64,000 nt of DNA from Chondrus crispus. Taxonomy: Eukaryota > Rhodophyta > Florideophyceae > Gigartinales > Gigartinaceae. The position numbers and the translations under genes were made by a program. Shown here one piece after another: positions 42,244-54,893 of this stretch (its first letter is position 1; each line of letters opens with the position of its first letter). The notes below the pieces were generated by a model, which had not been told where the DNA came from, made no database searches, and was given only the letters and a program-made list of their open reading frames with translations. The stretch covers positions 424,264-488,263 of the forward strand of contig NW_005179241.1 of the NCBI RefSeq assembly GCF_000350225.1. Reading direction: 5' to 3'.

Positions 42244-44870
42244 ACTGCAATCTAGTATGCCCTGGCAGCGTATCGATGCATGAGAGCTGTACAGTGTCTA
42301 TACTTCGTGAGCCCAACAGAGACAAAAACCGTTGGTTTCTTCGGTAATTAAATGCAGACTTTCGCGAAACAATGTCGTACGCGAGATGCGTCGTCGTGCC
42401 GAGCATTGTGGCGAGGACGAGTAGGCTCTGTTCTCCTAGGCTTCCACCTCGACCTCACTCTAGATCCCAACCGAAATGCTGGTTTCTTGCTTTGTGGAAA
42501 GATAATAATGTTTCGCAGCTCGATTTCCTTCTTTTCTGGAATGGAGATGGCATGGCCCTTGGCGGTTTCCATATTGGAACAAGAAGGCTCAAGTTTCTAT
42601 ATGATTTGCAAATACCAGTGCTTTCTCTGTCCGATATGGAATATCTTGCCGCTATATGCGTAGTCCAGCTTCTATGTGTCCAAGATCCGGAGATAAGGGC
42701 CGTTCACGAAAGATACATTATTGTAAGCCAACAATGCGGTCTCGCTGTACTGTACTGTATTCTCTTTTTTTATTGCGAAGGTCGTTGAGTTGGAGGGCGA
42801 GATTGGCGAGGGACACAAGAATGCCAGAGTTGTACTGTACTCAAAATGGTAGGAAGTATGTGTGGCTTGGAGCGGAAACGATGCGTGAGAAACTGTATGA
42901 ACGTCTTCATGTGGGGCGAGGTGAGAAACAAGTCCGGTGTCGTCAACAAAAGAAAAATTCACATGCACCAAAATGGAATTCCACTAGGACGCCACGTACT
43001 TTCGATTGCACTGTAGGTGCTCCCATCTCAAAGAATCGCGATGCCCCTTCTAGTCATCCCTGTTACTTTCGATAACTTGAGCTTGCCCCTACATCATTGT
43101 TTCTCAACAGACAGAACGGGGGAACTCTCGCGATTGGCGCAGGCATAAACCTATCTCCCTCTTGTTCATGTGAATGTAATCATGGCAGTACAGTACATCC
43201 TGCAGTGAATGAAAAACGGATTCGCAATACGGTAGATGCACCACTCACCAACTGAGTGATGGATAAGGAATGCTACTGTGAGTTAAATACAACTGTTTCG
43301 AGAGTGCTCCCCTCCGGGAAAAGGTGAAACTCTCCCTCTTTTCGAAGAATTGTAACGTTGTTGTCCCTTAGTTCTGCGGGTTCTACAGGCATGTGCACGA
43401 GCAGAAAAATAAACATGATTGACAAGGGTGCGGCAAACATCCAGAGAGAGAAACCAACGGCAATATGACTAAAAGCATTACTGGCAAGCCTTCCTACAAA
43501 CCGCTCTACCTCACAATCAATCAGCGGCATGTTTGTATTTACAGCTCTGCGGCTCCCCCAGTTGCTACTGCAGCCCTCAATCCTGTTCATTTCCTTCAGC
43601 TCCTCAGGTCTTCCGGTTCTTTTGATTGACTAGCATCTCGAGCTATCTCTGGTATGCTTAGAGAGGCCCATAAACTTGCTGTGATTCAACTTTTTCTTGG
43701 TCCACGAATACAAGTGCATGCAAAAAAAAAAATCACAAACGGCTTAATATCACTACGTTAGTTGAAAGATAAAGTTCATGTCGAGGCCAGTTCTGACAAG
43801 GGCTCACTTTTACTGTTAGAGATATCCTCTTGCAGCACGATTTGGGGTGGTTTGCAACAAGGACGGACCTCGATTCATTGATGGAATTAGCTCTGAGGGA
43901 AATTTAATGTCATGTCATGGGTGCACATATATCTCGCCGTTGCTGATGCTATTTTGAAAGCATATCCTACCGCTCTCGCGTACTGTTGCATAATAATATC
44001 ATTTCACGTGGCGGAGACTGCGAGAGAGTCTGCCCCGTCGATCGTTCTTGAAGTAATCAGCGTAAGACTTCGCCTGGAACGTCAATCTCTGTGATACTGC
44101 TGATTGCATTGCTAGATAGAGGTCTGCATCAAGACAAGGGCGTGTGTAAAGAGGTCGAGCGGTTTATTTGCAGAGGGGATATGGGGGATATGGATGAGTT
44201 TCTCATAGAGAGGTTGACAGAGGTGAACTTTTTGGGCCTCCACGCGCGTGCGGTGTTTGGTGCGTGAAGACTCGAGAGCGATATGAATGTTAGTCTGGAT
44301 GTCGATGTTGAGGTGTTGTTTGGAGCACACTGGCATGGATGTCTGAAACGCGAGGTCTGAACACGTTTGCCTGCTGTGTGTTGAGACTCAGAGAGTGAAA
44401 TTTCGCTTCATGTACCAATGAGGAGACAGTGGCTTGAAGATTTCCGAATGGTGGGGAAGTTGTTAAGGGCGTGATAATGCCTCAACAGGATCATCCGTAT
44501 TTGGAGTGCCGACATCCGCGTCGCTGAAGGCAAAGAGGCTGAAACGAGGGATTTCAAATGCAATCGTTGAATTGTCCGATTTTGTAGAACTAGGGGAAAA
44601 GCATGTTAGGTTGGTGCCATCGAGTAGTGGTCACGAAGTTTATGTGTGGAGTGGCGTTTGGATTGGGGAAAGTCAAGTTGCATGTTGTTGGCAAAAAGGC
44701 GAAATGCGCAACAAACTTTGGGGATATAGAGTGCTTTTTCGAGTTGAGATGGAGGTCGTATGCGTCTTTCAGAACCAGATGTCGGGGAATGAAGTGTAGA
44801 GCTTGAGCTGCACGCGGACTTGATACGAAATACAGTATGTGTGGTGCCAATAACAATGGCAATCTATTTT
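42244..44870. other. Gene-poor stretch, nothing recognised
   Basis: About 2.6 kb. The best candidates are a 105-codon minus-strand frame at 43273-43590 with one hydrophobic segment (GFSLWMFAAPLSIMFIFLLV) and short frames near 42.4-43.0 kb. None shows a family motif, so none is called as a gene. Confidence 0.45.
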
Positions 44871-44904
44871 CTGTACCCTTGAAGGGTACCCTTCGAAGGG
44901 TACT
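44871..44904. repeat. Paired overlapping palindromes GTACCCTT...AAGGGTAC
   Basis: Two adjoining hairpins share the GTACCCTT/AAGGGTAC arms (loops GA-type and CG), so the segment can fold in two registers. Location is AT-rich and gene-free. Confidence 0.6.
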
Positions 44905-45846
44905 GCTTCGCGACTTGCAAAATTTTTTGCGACTAGATCGTGTTGTACAGTAGTGATGGATTTCCGAAACGGTGAGCAATATGCTGCCTGTTTTCCCTGG
45001 CACAATTTCGCATTCGCAAGTTTCGCTAAAACGTTGAGTTTTAACGTACAATATATCCCTCCTATTCGCAGGACCTCTTCGCTCGAGTGAAAGTCCATCA
45101 ACATGCTCAAGGGGCGGTAGCGCGAACAGAGTAAGGCTTCACGGTAGCAATGGACACCTAAATGAGCCCTGGTTCCGCTTATCCTTTAGACCTCCGCATT
45201 CTCCAGGATTAAAACAATACTGAGGAGAGCAAGTTAGACCGACCGGTGGGTGTACCATAGTCGGTGCCCTTTCCTCGGACCTCGGAAGTTCAGCATCTAT
45301 TTATTACCCTATTCCCATTCCCGAGGGATCGGGCTATTTCCAAACGGTCGATATCGTTGTGTTTCATATTTACAATCACGATTCAATGTCTGCGTTCTTA
45401 GATCCGTTTTAACCCCGTATCATCTATGATGAGTATCTGAATACAGTCGTATTTTGGGACGGTATGAGCGCCAAGATATGGTATACATAGCACAGAGAAT
45501 GGCTTAGAAACTTTATGTGTTTAGGCGATTCGCATGAGGGTGTTGGCGCATGCACATCATTCGGACGAAATGCTTCTGTTCTCGAACAGACTGGGCGTTT
45601 AGCAGCATTTTCCTTACTTGATATGTAGTTGAATACGACTGATCCGTCCTCGACCTTTTCCCAGCACAGAGAACATTTCTACAGATATATATGTTTTGTT
45701 TTATCGCTGTAGGGTTTCGTATATGCGAGGTTCATAGCTCCTTCATTATTTCCGAACAAGACAGTGGCGGGCATGGCGTTCCTATTCTCAAAACATTCAC
45801 GCACAAGACAACACATCGGCATGGACTCTCTCACTGCAAACTGCAC
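44905..45846. other. No gene seen
   Basis: About 940 bp left of the truncated TA-flanked repeat. No supported frame or motif. Confidence 0.4.
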
Positions 45847-45848
45847 TA

Positions 45849-46071
45849 CAGAGGGTTCGCGATATAGTGCCATCTTTGTTATTGCCAGCTCCGATATAGT
45901 GCTACCCTTCTGCGAGTGGCACGAATTATGAGCCAAAAACGAAGGGTCCCCAGAGAGGCAAGGCAGTTGGATGGACGTACTGCCCGAGAGCGGCTGCCGC
46001 CACGGAAAGATATTATGCAGTTGCTTACTAGAATAGAGACTATGGCGGAAAAAGGCAGGGTCGATGTCAAA
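45849..46071 (+). mobile_element. Truncated second copy of the 28.5-kb TA-flanked element
   Basis: The left end CAGAGGGTTCGCGATATAGTGCC is preceded by TA. The 223 bp match the right part of the 28533-29036 element in opposite orientation, then similarity stops abruptly. The shared peptide (RVPREARQLDGRTARE; PPRKDIMQLLTRIETM) is on the plus strand here. The other half and other end are missing. Confidence 0.75.
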
Positions 46072-46538
46072 AGAATGGGACGCACTTGGGGTATGCTGTA
46101 ATAGAAACGGCATTACAGAAGTCCCAGGCCGAATGTTTCGAGTTGGGAGATCAAAGGTCGTGGCCTTTCTGTTAGTTTAGGTAGAATGGAGACACTGTCA
46201 GTCACCCTTTTCCGCAATGCGATGGTCAGCGAACTATAGAGCGAATTGCGAGAGCTGGAGAGAGAGGAGGGGCTAGGACGAACATCAGTAAACAATTGTT
46301 GCATTTTGCATCTCTTGGCGGCGCTCTCCCGTGCGAGCAGCCGCATCACTCGTCTTCACTCGTCCCGAGCTCCGGAAGGAACGGCACAGGCTCCAGTGCG
46401 CCTGGTGCCAGGGACATCAAAGCAAGGACAACTCAATTCACAGGAGTTTTCCGACATTCCGGAATTAAGGAAGACTTTTACATCATCCTTTGCAGAAGGC
46501 AGTGAAAAACCCCGCGCAAGCTGACTAGCAGGTATATC
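46072..46538. other. Leader region before copia C, no LTR found
   Basis: About 470 bp between the truncated repeat and the gag-like coding part. I compared it by eye with 51.4-52.0 kb downstream of pol and saw no direct repeat. Confidence 0.45.
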
Positions 46539-49500
46539 ATGCCGCCAACACCGACCAACCTTGACCACGTGACTCACGTGCCCGAGGCCCCCTTTTCCGC
46601 GTCTCAGGGCCCTTTTGGTAACATTCGACTGAGCAACGCCCATCAAGAAGGCATCTTCAACTTTTTTAATGGGTACGCCATGCAGTCCCCGGTCGCACGA
46701 GGAGAAGACCTTATCGATCAAATTCGCGAAGATCTTGAGCCCCGTGAGCTAGTTGATCCAATGATAACCGTCAATTATGAGATCTACAAGAAGATTCGAG
46801 TTTTTCTGAATGAGCAAGGTGTTGACACCCCTGCCACGGGTGCCTCGGGCGGTCTCATTGTGAATCGCATTCTTCACACCACTTGGAATAGGCAGGAAGA
46901 CCGCATAGAACGCGAGAAAGCAGTGGCTCAGTTCAAGTCCATCAAAAGGGGAACCTTCGTTCCAAGTTCTCCATCATTTTCAAGCCCAGGCTTCCCTGAT
47001 CAACCATTTTCTACCGCAAGCCCCGCGCAAACAAACACCCCGAATGCCCAAACGACATAATCATCTTCAAAAAACGCCGCAAAGGGGATGAGTATGGCAT
47101 ATTCGTCCAACTGCCAGCGTTTTTGGGGCAAGAATGATGAAGATTGGCTCACAAAGCTCAACAGGTACCATTTCATGTGCGCTCAGAACAAGGTGACAGG
47201 TTCAGATAAGGTGAGTTTCCTTCATTATATGCTTGATGGCGCCGCATTGCAGTTCTTCATAAATGAGATTGAGGGAAAATTGACGAACTATGGAGAGGTA
47301 ATGAGACGATTTCATGAGAGATACGCCTCTGCAGCAAAGCAAGATTACATCTCTCATCAGTTAAGTGAAATCCATATCTCGAATTTCGAGACACAGGACA
47401 ATTTCAGCGAAGGGGCCGCCTTTCGTGCGATGGTAGATGAGATAGATCGACTCACGCCGATGTCGCACCCAGAGGACAGGACCGACAGAGCAAAGACACT
47501 TCACCTTCAGCAAGCCGTCCTCGGCAAGGACTGGGCTCGTACCGTACTGTCCAATGTGACAGCAAATGAATTAAGGTATCATAACCTAATCGAACGTCTT
47601 GAATATTCTTTACAACAATCGGCTAAGCACCTTTCCGCACCTTCCCGCGCCCCTCACTACAACAGCAACCAGATCCGAAGTACCAGGTGGAAAGCCACAA
47701 ACTTTGCCGGTCAGGCGAGATACGGCAGAGAACCAAGGAGTAACGCGTCGATCGTCCCCAAACAATTCAACCGTGACAGTCGTGTCTACCCCAAAGAAAA
47801 TTGGCCTCAGAGAGATAATCGTAAGGATTTGCTCACCTGTCATAACTGCGGGAAGACTGGGTGCCGTTGGTTCAAGTGTAAGGAACCTGTTGATATGAAA
47901 CGGGTCCTTCGTAACCGTATGCATGCCGCCCAAGAAAACACTCGCCGCCGAGGTTCATTTGGCATAAACTTCAACGAAATATGCGATGACCTGGCACGAG
48001 ACATGATGGAAATCATGTTGACGTCGACCGAAGATGGAATTGACGGCGACGGATATGATAGAACAAGCGAAATAACTGAGGAGAAAGCGCAGGAAGAGCT
48101 CATGTCTAAACTCGAAGATGCGTCAGCCAATGCAGCCGCGATTCACCACAATGCAGTGCGATTCGAACTTGCAAAGTTACCTCACGACGAATTGGGCCAG
48201 GATAGCGTGAACGAAGATCCAGACGAAGGGGATTTTGGCAGCGGGGTTTGAATTGCCGACAGACCCCAGAAGCCAGGCACAAGCTTCCGCCTGATAAGAT
48301 TGTCGGTCGGACTAATCTCAAGTTAAATCCCAAATACCTCCTCAACCCCCACACGGTAGCCAAACGACGTAACATCACTCCCACATCAACTCCGAGGCAC
48401 TCCGGCGGAAGAATGAAAGAGGTTTTGAAGGTAATCATATCTCGTCCCGATAAAGTAAAACAGTACAGCACGAAGTCCTTTGAGGGCGCGTGTGCGGACA
48501 CGGGAGCTCAGAAGTCAGTATGTGGATTGGCACAGGCGAAGGCATATTGCCGTGCCCGTAAGGAAGCATTCAGGCTTCACCCCTCGCCCTACTCCTATAA
48601 ATTCGGGGATGGAGTCCGTGCAAGCCTTGGCATGATTGATGTAAGAATGCGCATCAAGGAAGGTTTCTATCTGCAGTTTTTTGTGGACGTGGTAGATGCC
48701 GATATCCCATTGCTGCTCGGGTTGGATTTGCTTGACAAACACATGCTCGTAGCCGACAATACAGTCAACTTGCTAATTAGTAAGGTTGGCCGGTGGACAG
48801 TTCCGATTGTACGAGCACACGGACACATGTTCGTCAAGTGGAATGTGCACGAAGTACTGTACACGAGGACAGAACTCGAGCGCCTACACTTACACTTCTT
48901 CCACCCCTCGAAGCAGAAGCTCCTAAACCTTCTGAAACGAGGCACTCCTGATTGCATTACGGCGGAAACGCCGGGGGTAATACAAGACATTGTTGATAAA
49001 TGCGCCGGCTGTAAGCGTTTCGGCATTCGACCGTACCGCTTTCGTGTATCCGTCCCCGGCGATCAAATCGTCTTTAACCACGAAGTCGCTATTGACCTTT
49101 TTTGGGTAGGAGGTAACCCGATCCTTCACGTCGTCGATACTCACACAGGTTACCAGAACGTGGGTTTACCAAAGAGTCTGTCAGCGCAACACGTATGGGA
49201 GGCGTTTCTCGAAGCTTGGGTAACAGTGTATGTTGGTATGCCGAACCGGATCAGGGCCGACCAAGGATCTGTATTCACTTCCAAGTTTTGGGACGATGTT
49301 ACCGCTCTACACGGCGTTGAGTTACAGCTGTCCGGGGTGGAGAGTCATAATTCAATCGGAATTGGGGAACGTTACCACGCACCACTCAGGCGTGTGTTCC
49401 GAGTCATTCGCTCGCAATATCCTAACTTGGACCCTGAGATTGCACTGCGGTTGGCTGTCAAGGCATCGAATGACACCCTTGGACCAGACGGATATGTCCC

Positions 49501-51424
49501 ATCTCGGCTCGTCTACGGTGTGGATCCTGCCTTACCAGTTGTGAACGCTCGACACCCTGCGCAACGCGAAAGAATGGAAGCACTTGCCATCGCGAAAAGG
49601 GAAATGGCTACCATTACTGCCGAAAACCGGATCAAGCAAGCATTGCGCTCAAAACTACCTCCAGCAACAAGATATAATATTCAGCCCGGAGACAACGTGC
49701 TGATTTATCGAGAGAAGGAGAAGGAGTGGATGGGGCCACACAGGGTCGCCCGCATTTGTGAGAAGGAGGTATTCGTCGATTGGGAAGGCAAGGAGAAGCA
49801 CTTCAATTTGGCTCAAGTCCTGCCAATGCCTCGTGAGCAGGGAGATCGTGAGCTCAAAAGGCTACTTCAAGGCATGGAGCAATTCAAGTCAAATCCACCC
49901 CCTGGGATTTTCATGACAGAGACCCTACATCCCGTTGATCCTAGAGGACAGTCGGCAATGTTTGACCGAGCAAAGGCGATGGAACTCGACGGATTGGCGA
50001 AGCGCGGCGTGTACGAAATTGTGTTGAAGGGAGACGTCCCCAAAAATGCAAATGTATTAGGGGGGCGCTTTGTTCTCACTGTTAAGAACAGCAATACAGA
50101 TGATGAGGTTCACAAGGCAAGATTCGTAGTCCAAGGGCACACGGATAATGAAAAGAACCTACTTGTGCACAACAGCACTAATTTGCGACAGGGATCTATT
50201 CGTGTATTGGTCGCTATCGCTGCGGTTTTTGGATTTCGCTTGTGGTCACAGGATGTGTCCCAGGCGTACTTGCAGAGCGCATGCAAGCTGATGCGCAAAG
50301 TTTACGTGAAACCGACCAAAGAATTTCGCCTACCACCTGGTCGGCTACTCAAGTTGTTAAAGCCCCTTTACGGGCTCTCCGACTCTGGCGACTATTGGCA
50401 TTCTACGTTCTCAGACCACCTCATTAACGACTTACGTATGATGAAGACAGCAGGCGATTTATCACTTTTCTTCAAGGTTGTGGATGGGAAACTCAGGGGA
50501 ATGACCGGTGCGTATGTCGACGATACTATTGGAACGGGGGACAAAGTGTTCGAGGAGGAATCAAAGATGACAGGGGAACGCTTCCAGTCCAAGGATCGCG
50601 AGGTTGGCAGCTTCCAGTTCGCGGGGATCGAAATTAAACAAATTGAGAACGGCTACATGATGCACCAGGAACGATTTGCAATGAAGATTGCTCTGTTATC
50701 GAAAAACAGTACATTCCCAGAGTTCCGATCGAAACGGCAGGAGTTAGCGTGGCTAACCCACACGCGACCGGACATCTCTGCTGCATTAAATCTTGCAGCT
50801 CAGGTTACAGAGAGCAAATTCGGCAGGAAGGACATTTCGACGCTCAACCAAGTGATAAAAAGAGTGCACTCCACTGCGAAGAGGGGGATAAGGCAGCAGA
50901 AGTTAGACATCGAGTCATTGTCCCTGAAGGTGTTCACTGACTCCTCTTTTGCGAACACGCCCGAGTTAAGATCGCAGTTAGGTTTTGTTGTTCTGCTTTG
51001 TGATGCCACAAACAAGTGTAACATACTGCACTTTTCATCGGTGAAGAGCAAACGGGTATCACGATCAGTCATGGGATCGGAAGTACTAGCATTTGCAGAT
51101 GGATTCGACTACGCTTACCTGCTGAAAATTGATCTCGAGCGTGCTATTGGCCAGAAACTGCCACTTGCTATGCATACGGACTCAGAAAGCCTTTTTAAGA
51201 CGATCGTGAAATCGACCACCACGACCGAAAAAAGGTTGATGATAGACATTCAAGCTGCGCGAGACGCCTACGCGAAACAAGAAATCAGCGATGTCGGCTG
51301 GATCCGGACTGACGAAAATCCGGCGGATGGCCTGACTAAGAGCAAACCTTGCTCAGCTCTGGTAGAAATTTTGGAAACTGGGAGGCTAAGCGTCAGAGTA
51401 CACACTGCGGAGGCAAAACCGTGA
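46539..51424 (+). mobile_element. copia-type retrotransposon C, pol looks whole, LTRs not found
   Basis: Gag-like coding (about 46.5-48.2 kb) ends in a cysteine-rich knuckle CHNCGKTGCRWFKC. The following pol, in another frame, runs to 51424 and holds a retropepsin (ADTGAQKS), integrase with an HHCC-like region and the DDE core (AIDLFWVGGN; IRADQGSVFTS; GERYHAPLRR), reverse transcriptase with GAYVDDTIGTGD and RNase H (FTDSSFANTPEL; PADGLTKSK). Overlapping gag and pol frames are an arrangement LTR elements are known to use. Pol shows no interruption; the gag part has about one. No LTR pair or target duplication was recognised, so ends and age are open. Related in build to copia B. Confidence 0.88.
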
Positions 51425-51427
51425 AAA

Positions 51428-51532
51428 ACAATAAAAAGTATTGTTTTTGGACGATAGTTTTAAAGAAATAACGAAACGTTGTCCAAAAGCAATGTTTTTG
51501 ACATGGAAAACATTACTATTATTGTCCAAAGA
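51428..51532. repeat. AT-rich inverted motifs downstream of copia C
   Basis: TATTGTTTTTGGAC at about 51.44 kb is met in inverted form by GTCCAAAAGCAATG at 51.48 kb and again partly by TTGTCCAAAGAC at 51.52 kb. CAATAAAAAGTATTG near the start contains AATAAA, a possible poly(A) signal for the element. Confidence 0.5.
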
Positions 51533-51608
51533 CGGTAATTAGATTGCATTAATAACAGTACTATTGTATGTGTGGCGGCAATACATATAGACCAAAGAAA
51601 CATTCTCA

Positions 51609-52724
51609 ATGTTGTCTATGAACGGTACATCGCCACTTTTTCTGAAACAACAGAAGTTTTGTTTACGAACATTCCAAATATTGTTTAAAAGCGAGGAAAT
51701 GACTTGCAATCACAAAATTAACTCGTCAAATGTTAACGAGGCGGGTGACAGCATTTATGAGGTTTCCGAGGTGATTCTGATGCGGAAACGCAAGAGGCGA
51801 AAACTGGACTTGCTAAAAGCAATGCCTAGTGCCAATCGTCTCTTATTTACAGACGATGGTAAGGCCGTCAGAGCGTCTGACATGGGGAACGACAATGAAG
51901 ACTCATCAGATGAGGAAGAACTTCATGGTATATCTGACTACGCAATGACCGTGTCATCCCGTTTGACCCAGAGTGTCGGCGCAGGGTGGGGTGCGTTGAT
52001 GTCTTCACATGTGCGGCTTGTCGGGCCTCAACGCGTGATGGAGGGGTCCAAGCTGGAGGCTCGTGTTGATGGAGTGCCACTGGGTGTTGTGAAGAGGTTA
52101 TCGTCCAACTGCGAGAAGCGAACAGGAGAGCAGTCTGAGAAGAGTGCTCCTGAGGTTTGCGTGATTGCGTATGGGGTACCGTGGAATGCGTCCCTGTATG
52201 ACGATGGACAACCGCATCTGCTCACCATTCATTCAGCTTCGCAGCGGCATGCTTCGCACCCGTTTTCGTTTAACGGGGTGCCTGAGACTGGGATGAAGGC
52301 GAGATTGATACGATTATTGTCTGCTTTGTTTTCGCTTTCTGACTTCGAAGCAATGTCGCCCAAGTTATGTTCTCTAGGCTTTCTCTTTACTTTTGCGTTT
52401 TGCATTCCTGGTTTGCTGCGAAAAAGAGCAGCGACGTTTGTTCTGTTTACCATGGCAGCGCTTCTGAGGTTCGGGCCTGCCTTTATAGTGACCTATCAGC
52501 TCAGAGAGGCTGATGCCGGTCTGGGGATGGCAGGACTGAAATCAGTGTGGTTGCCGTCTTCCTTTCATCCATCGGGCGTGAATTTACCGTATATGTTATC
52601 TGTAACCGTGTTGTTTGGGAGCTTGGTTCCTGTATCGTTTTTGGTAACAGTAGGTACAGCAGGGCGGAAATCTGGGTCAACCGTGCAGTGCTGTCGTATC
52701 ACATGCGGAGTGCCACCGCAGTAG
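51609..52724 (+). pseudogene. TMEM62-like membrane protein, C-terminal half only
   Basis: 371 codons open from the ATG at 51609. Residues about 120-230 (SHVRLVGPQRVMEGSKLEAR; VDGVPLG; VPWNASLYDDGQPHLL; HPFSFNGVPE) resemble the beta-sandwich after the phosphoesterase domain of TMEM62-type proteins. The end has three hydrophobic segments (about 257-275, 281-303 and 333-357), also as in TMEM62. The metallophosphoesterase domain that should precede it is absent and the first 110 residues look unrelated, partly basic and acidic runs. So this is probably a 5'-truncated host gene next to copia C, perhaps read from a chance start. The family call is by pattern and only moderately sure. The fragment itself has no internal stop. 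Confidence 0.45.
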
Positions 52725-53239
52725 CATCCCCCCGCCGTTTCTTGTGCGGAGTGCCACCGGAGTGGCCTTCCCTCATCTGTTCATAGCTCGTCGAATTTGG
52801 CAAGTCGGGTGCCGTTATTCTTCGTCTGCAAGAAGCCCACTGGCTGGTGGACCGTGATCCGAAGAGCGCCGTCAGCTGGATGCCCGTCAGCTAATACTCC
52901 TTCGCGTGCGGCAAGACCGAGGTCGCGCGCCGGTTTCTGCACGAGGCTACTACGCTGGACGCAGGCTTGGCACCAGCGTGCGTCGCCGTGGGACATGCGT
53001 GCGGCCTCGACCTCGATGTTTCACTAAGCCGCGACGCGCCATCGTGCGCCGCACGCTCTCCATCCTCGTCGTCTGCTGCCTGCTCTACTCTAGCGTCCTT
53101 TCCCCCCGCGCGCACCATGCAACACCCCCCCGCCCCCGCCACCTCACCGCCGCCCTATCCCCCACCGGCCACCACCCGGCCACGATCCCCCACACGTGCG
53201 TGGTCACCCGCCGTCCAAACACCGTCCAAGACACGACGC

Positions 53240-54585
53240 CCTGTGCCGCCTGGGCCTGGCAGATGCGCTGCTTGACATCGACGCCCAGGTGATCCGCGGC
53301 TACGCCCTCTTCCTGGGCCCGCGCGCCGAGCGCCTGCCGTACCACCAGCCTTCCAGAACAACTAACTGGTCGTATACCTGCTGGCCATCGCGGCCGACTG
53401 GCTGCAGGGGCCCTACGTCTACGCGCTGTACGCCGCGTACGGCTACGGGAAGGAGATCGCCCAGCTCTTCATCGCCGGCTTTGGCTCGTCCGCCATCTTC
53501 GGCACTTTTATCGGCTCCATCGCCGACAAGTATGGCCGCAAGTTTAACGTCCTAGTCTTCGTCATCACGTACGCCCTGTCCTGCATGACCAAGCACTCGC
53601 CGAACTTTGCTACCTTGATGGTCGGCAGGCTGCTGGCGGGCATTGCTACCAGCATCCTCTTCTCGGCCTTTGAGTCGTGGCTTGTGTCGGAGCATAACAA
53701 CCGCGGCTTTGATCCCAACCTCATCGCCGACATTTTTCAAAGGCCCAGTTTGGGAATGCTGTCGTCGCCATTGTCGCAGGCCAGATTGCTGGCATGGTCG
53801 CTGCCCAGTTTGGAAAGGTCGCCCCGTTTGATACGGCCGCTGTCATCCTCGCCGCCACGGGCCTCATTGTCATGTTGTCCTGGTCCGAGAACTTTGGCGA
53901 TAGTAGGCAGACCGTCACCGGCGGCTTGCGCAGTGCCTGGCATATGATGATTGCCGATGAGAAGATCTTGCTTGTCGGCATCATTCAGTCCTGCTTTGAG
54001 TCTGCCATGTATCTCATGGTCTTCAGTTGGACCCCGGCGCTACAGGCCGCGTCGCATGCCATGTCACTTGGCGAGATTCCGCATGGCATGATCTTTAGTT
54101 CCTTCATGGTTTGCTTCATTATTGGAAGCATTTTATTCGTCTTTCTTATGAAGACACAACCCGCTGAGCTATTCATGCGCAATATGTACATCATAGGCGT
54201 CGTTTGCTTTGTCGTCACCACCATATCATCCAATGTATGGGAGGTGTACGGCGCTCTGCTTGCGTTTGAGGTCATTTGCGGTTTGTACTTTCCGGCTATG
54301 GGTACCATGCGAGCAAAGTATGTTCCCAAGGTCACCCGATCCGCCATTATGAACTACTTTCGTCTTCCTTTGAATCTCATAGTCTGCCTCATTCTGTACA
54401 AAAACTATGAGAATACCACCGTCTTCTGGCTGTGTGCCGGCATGATGGCCATTGCCGTCATATGCCAACAGCGCCTTTTCAGTGCTTCAAAAGTCTCCAT
54501 CGGCACCAAAGATGAATGGACTAGAGAAGAGCGCGCCGAACTCGTCGAAGAGGGCGATAGCACTGTTGAAGATGCTGTGCGGTAA
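53240..54585 (+). pseudogene. MOT2/MFSD5-like molybdate-anion transporter, broken
   Basis: Major facilitator superfamily protein of the MFSD5/MOT2 group; members sit in membranes and help molybdate uptake. Recognisable blocks are VVYLLAIAADWLQGPYVYAL, IGSIADKYGRKFN (the MFS loop motif), FSAFESWLVSEHNNRGF, FGKVAPFDTAAVI, IQSCFESAMYLMVFSWTPAL, EIPHGMIFSSFM, GLYFPAMGTMR and RSAIMNYFRLPLN. At least three lesions are seen: TAA at 53363-53365 where the family has Tyr (FQNN-Y-L), a loss of one base in the T run near 53733-53738, and a frame change before 53350 around the N-terminus. The end (TAA 54583-54585) is intact. Base-level assembly errors in homopolymers are an alternative for one lesion but not for the nonsense codon. 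Confidence 0.82.
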
Positions 54586-54893
54586 ATCAACTTGCCCGCC
54601 TACCCCCCCCACACCCATACTATCGTGGGCTTCACCTGGCAAAACATGCGCTGCTTCTGAGACAGATCTGTGGCAAAAAAAGGCTCGCCACAATGCTCGG
54701 AATTTAGAGATGCGAGTTGGTAGTACGCAGTAGAACAGTGGAGCGTAATGTTGTATTGCATTGAATGTGTTTCAGCCCGATGGATAAAACGGCCCGTGTT
54801 AGAATCAGTCATTGAGAGGTCTGACATCTATCAGTGCGAGTATGGTGCGTCCCAAGCGTTTTCCCAACACGCTCCAGAGCAGCACGCTGTTCT

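Noticed and set aside
43273-43590. 105-codon minus-strand frame with one hydrophobic segment
   Set aside because: One hydrophobic stretch in a short isolated frame is not enough to call a gene.
46072-52000. LTR pair around copia C
   Set aside because: Compared by eye upstream of 46539 and downstream of 51424; no direct repeat longer than chance was found.
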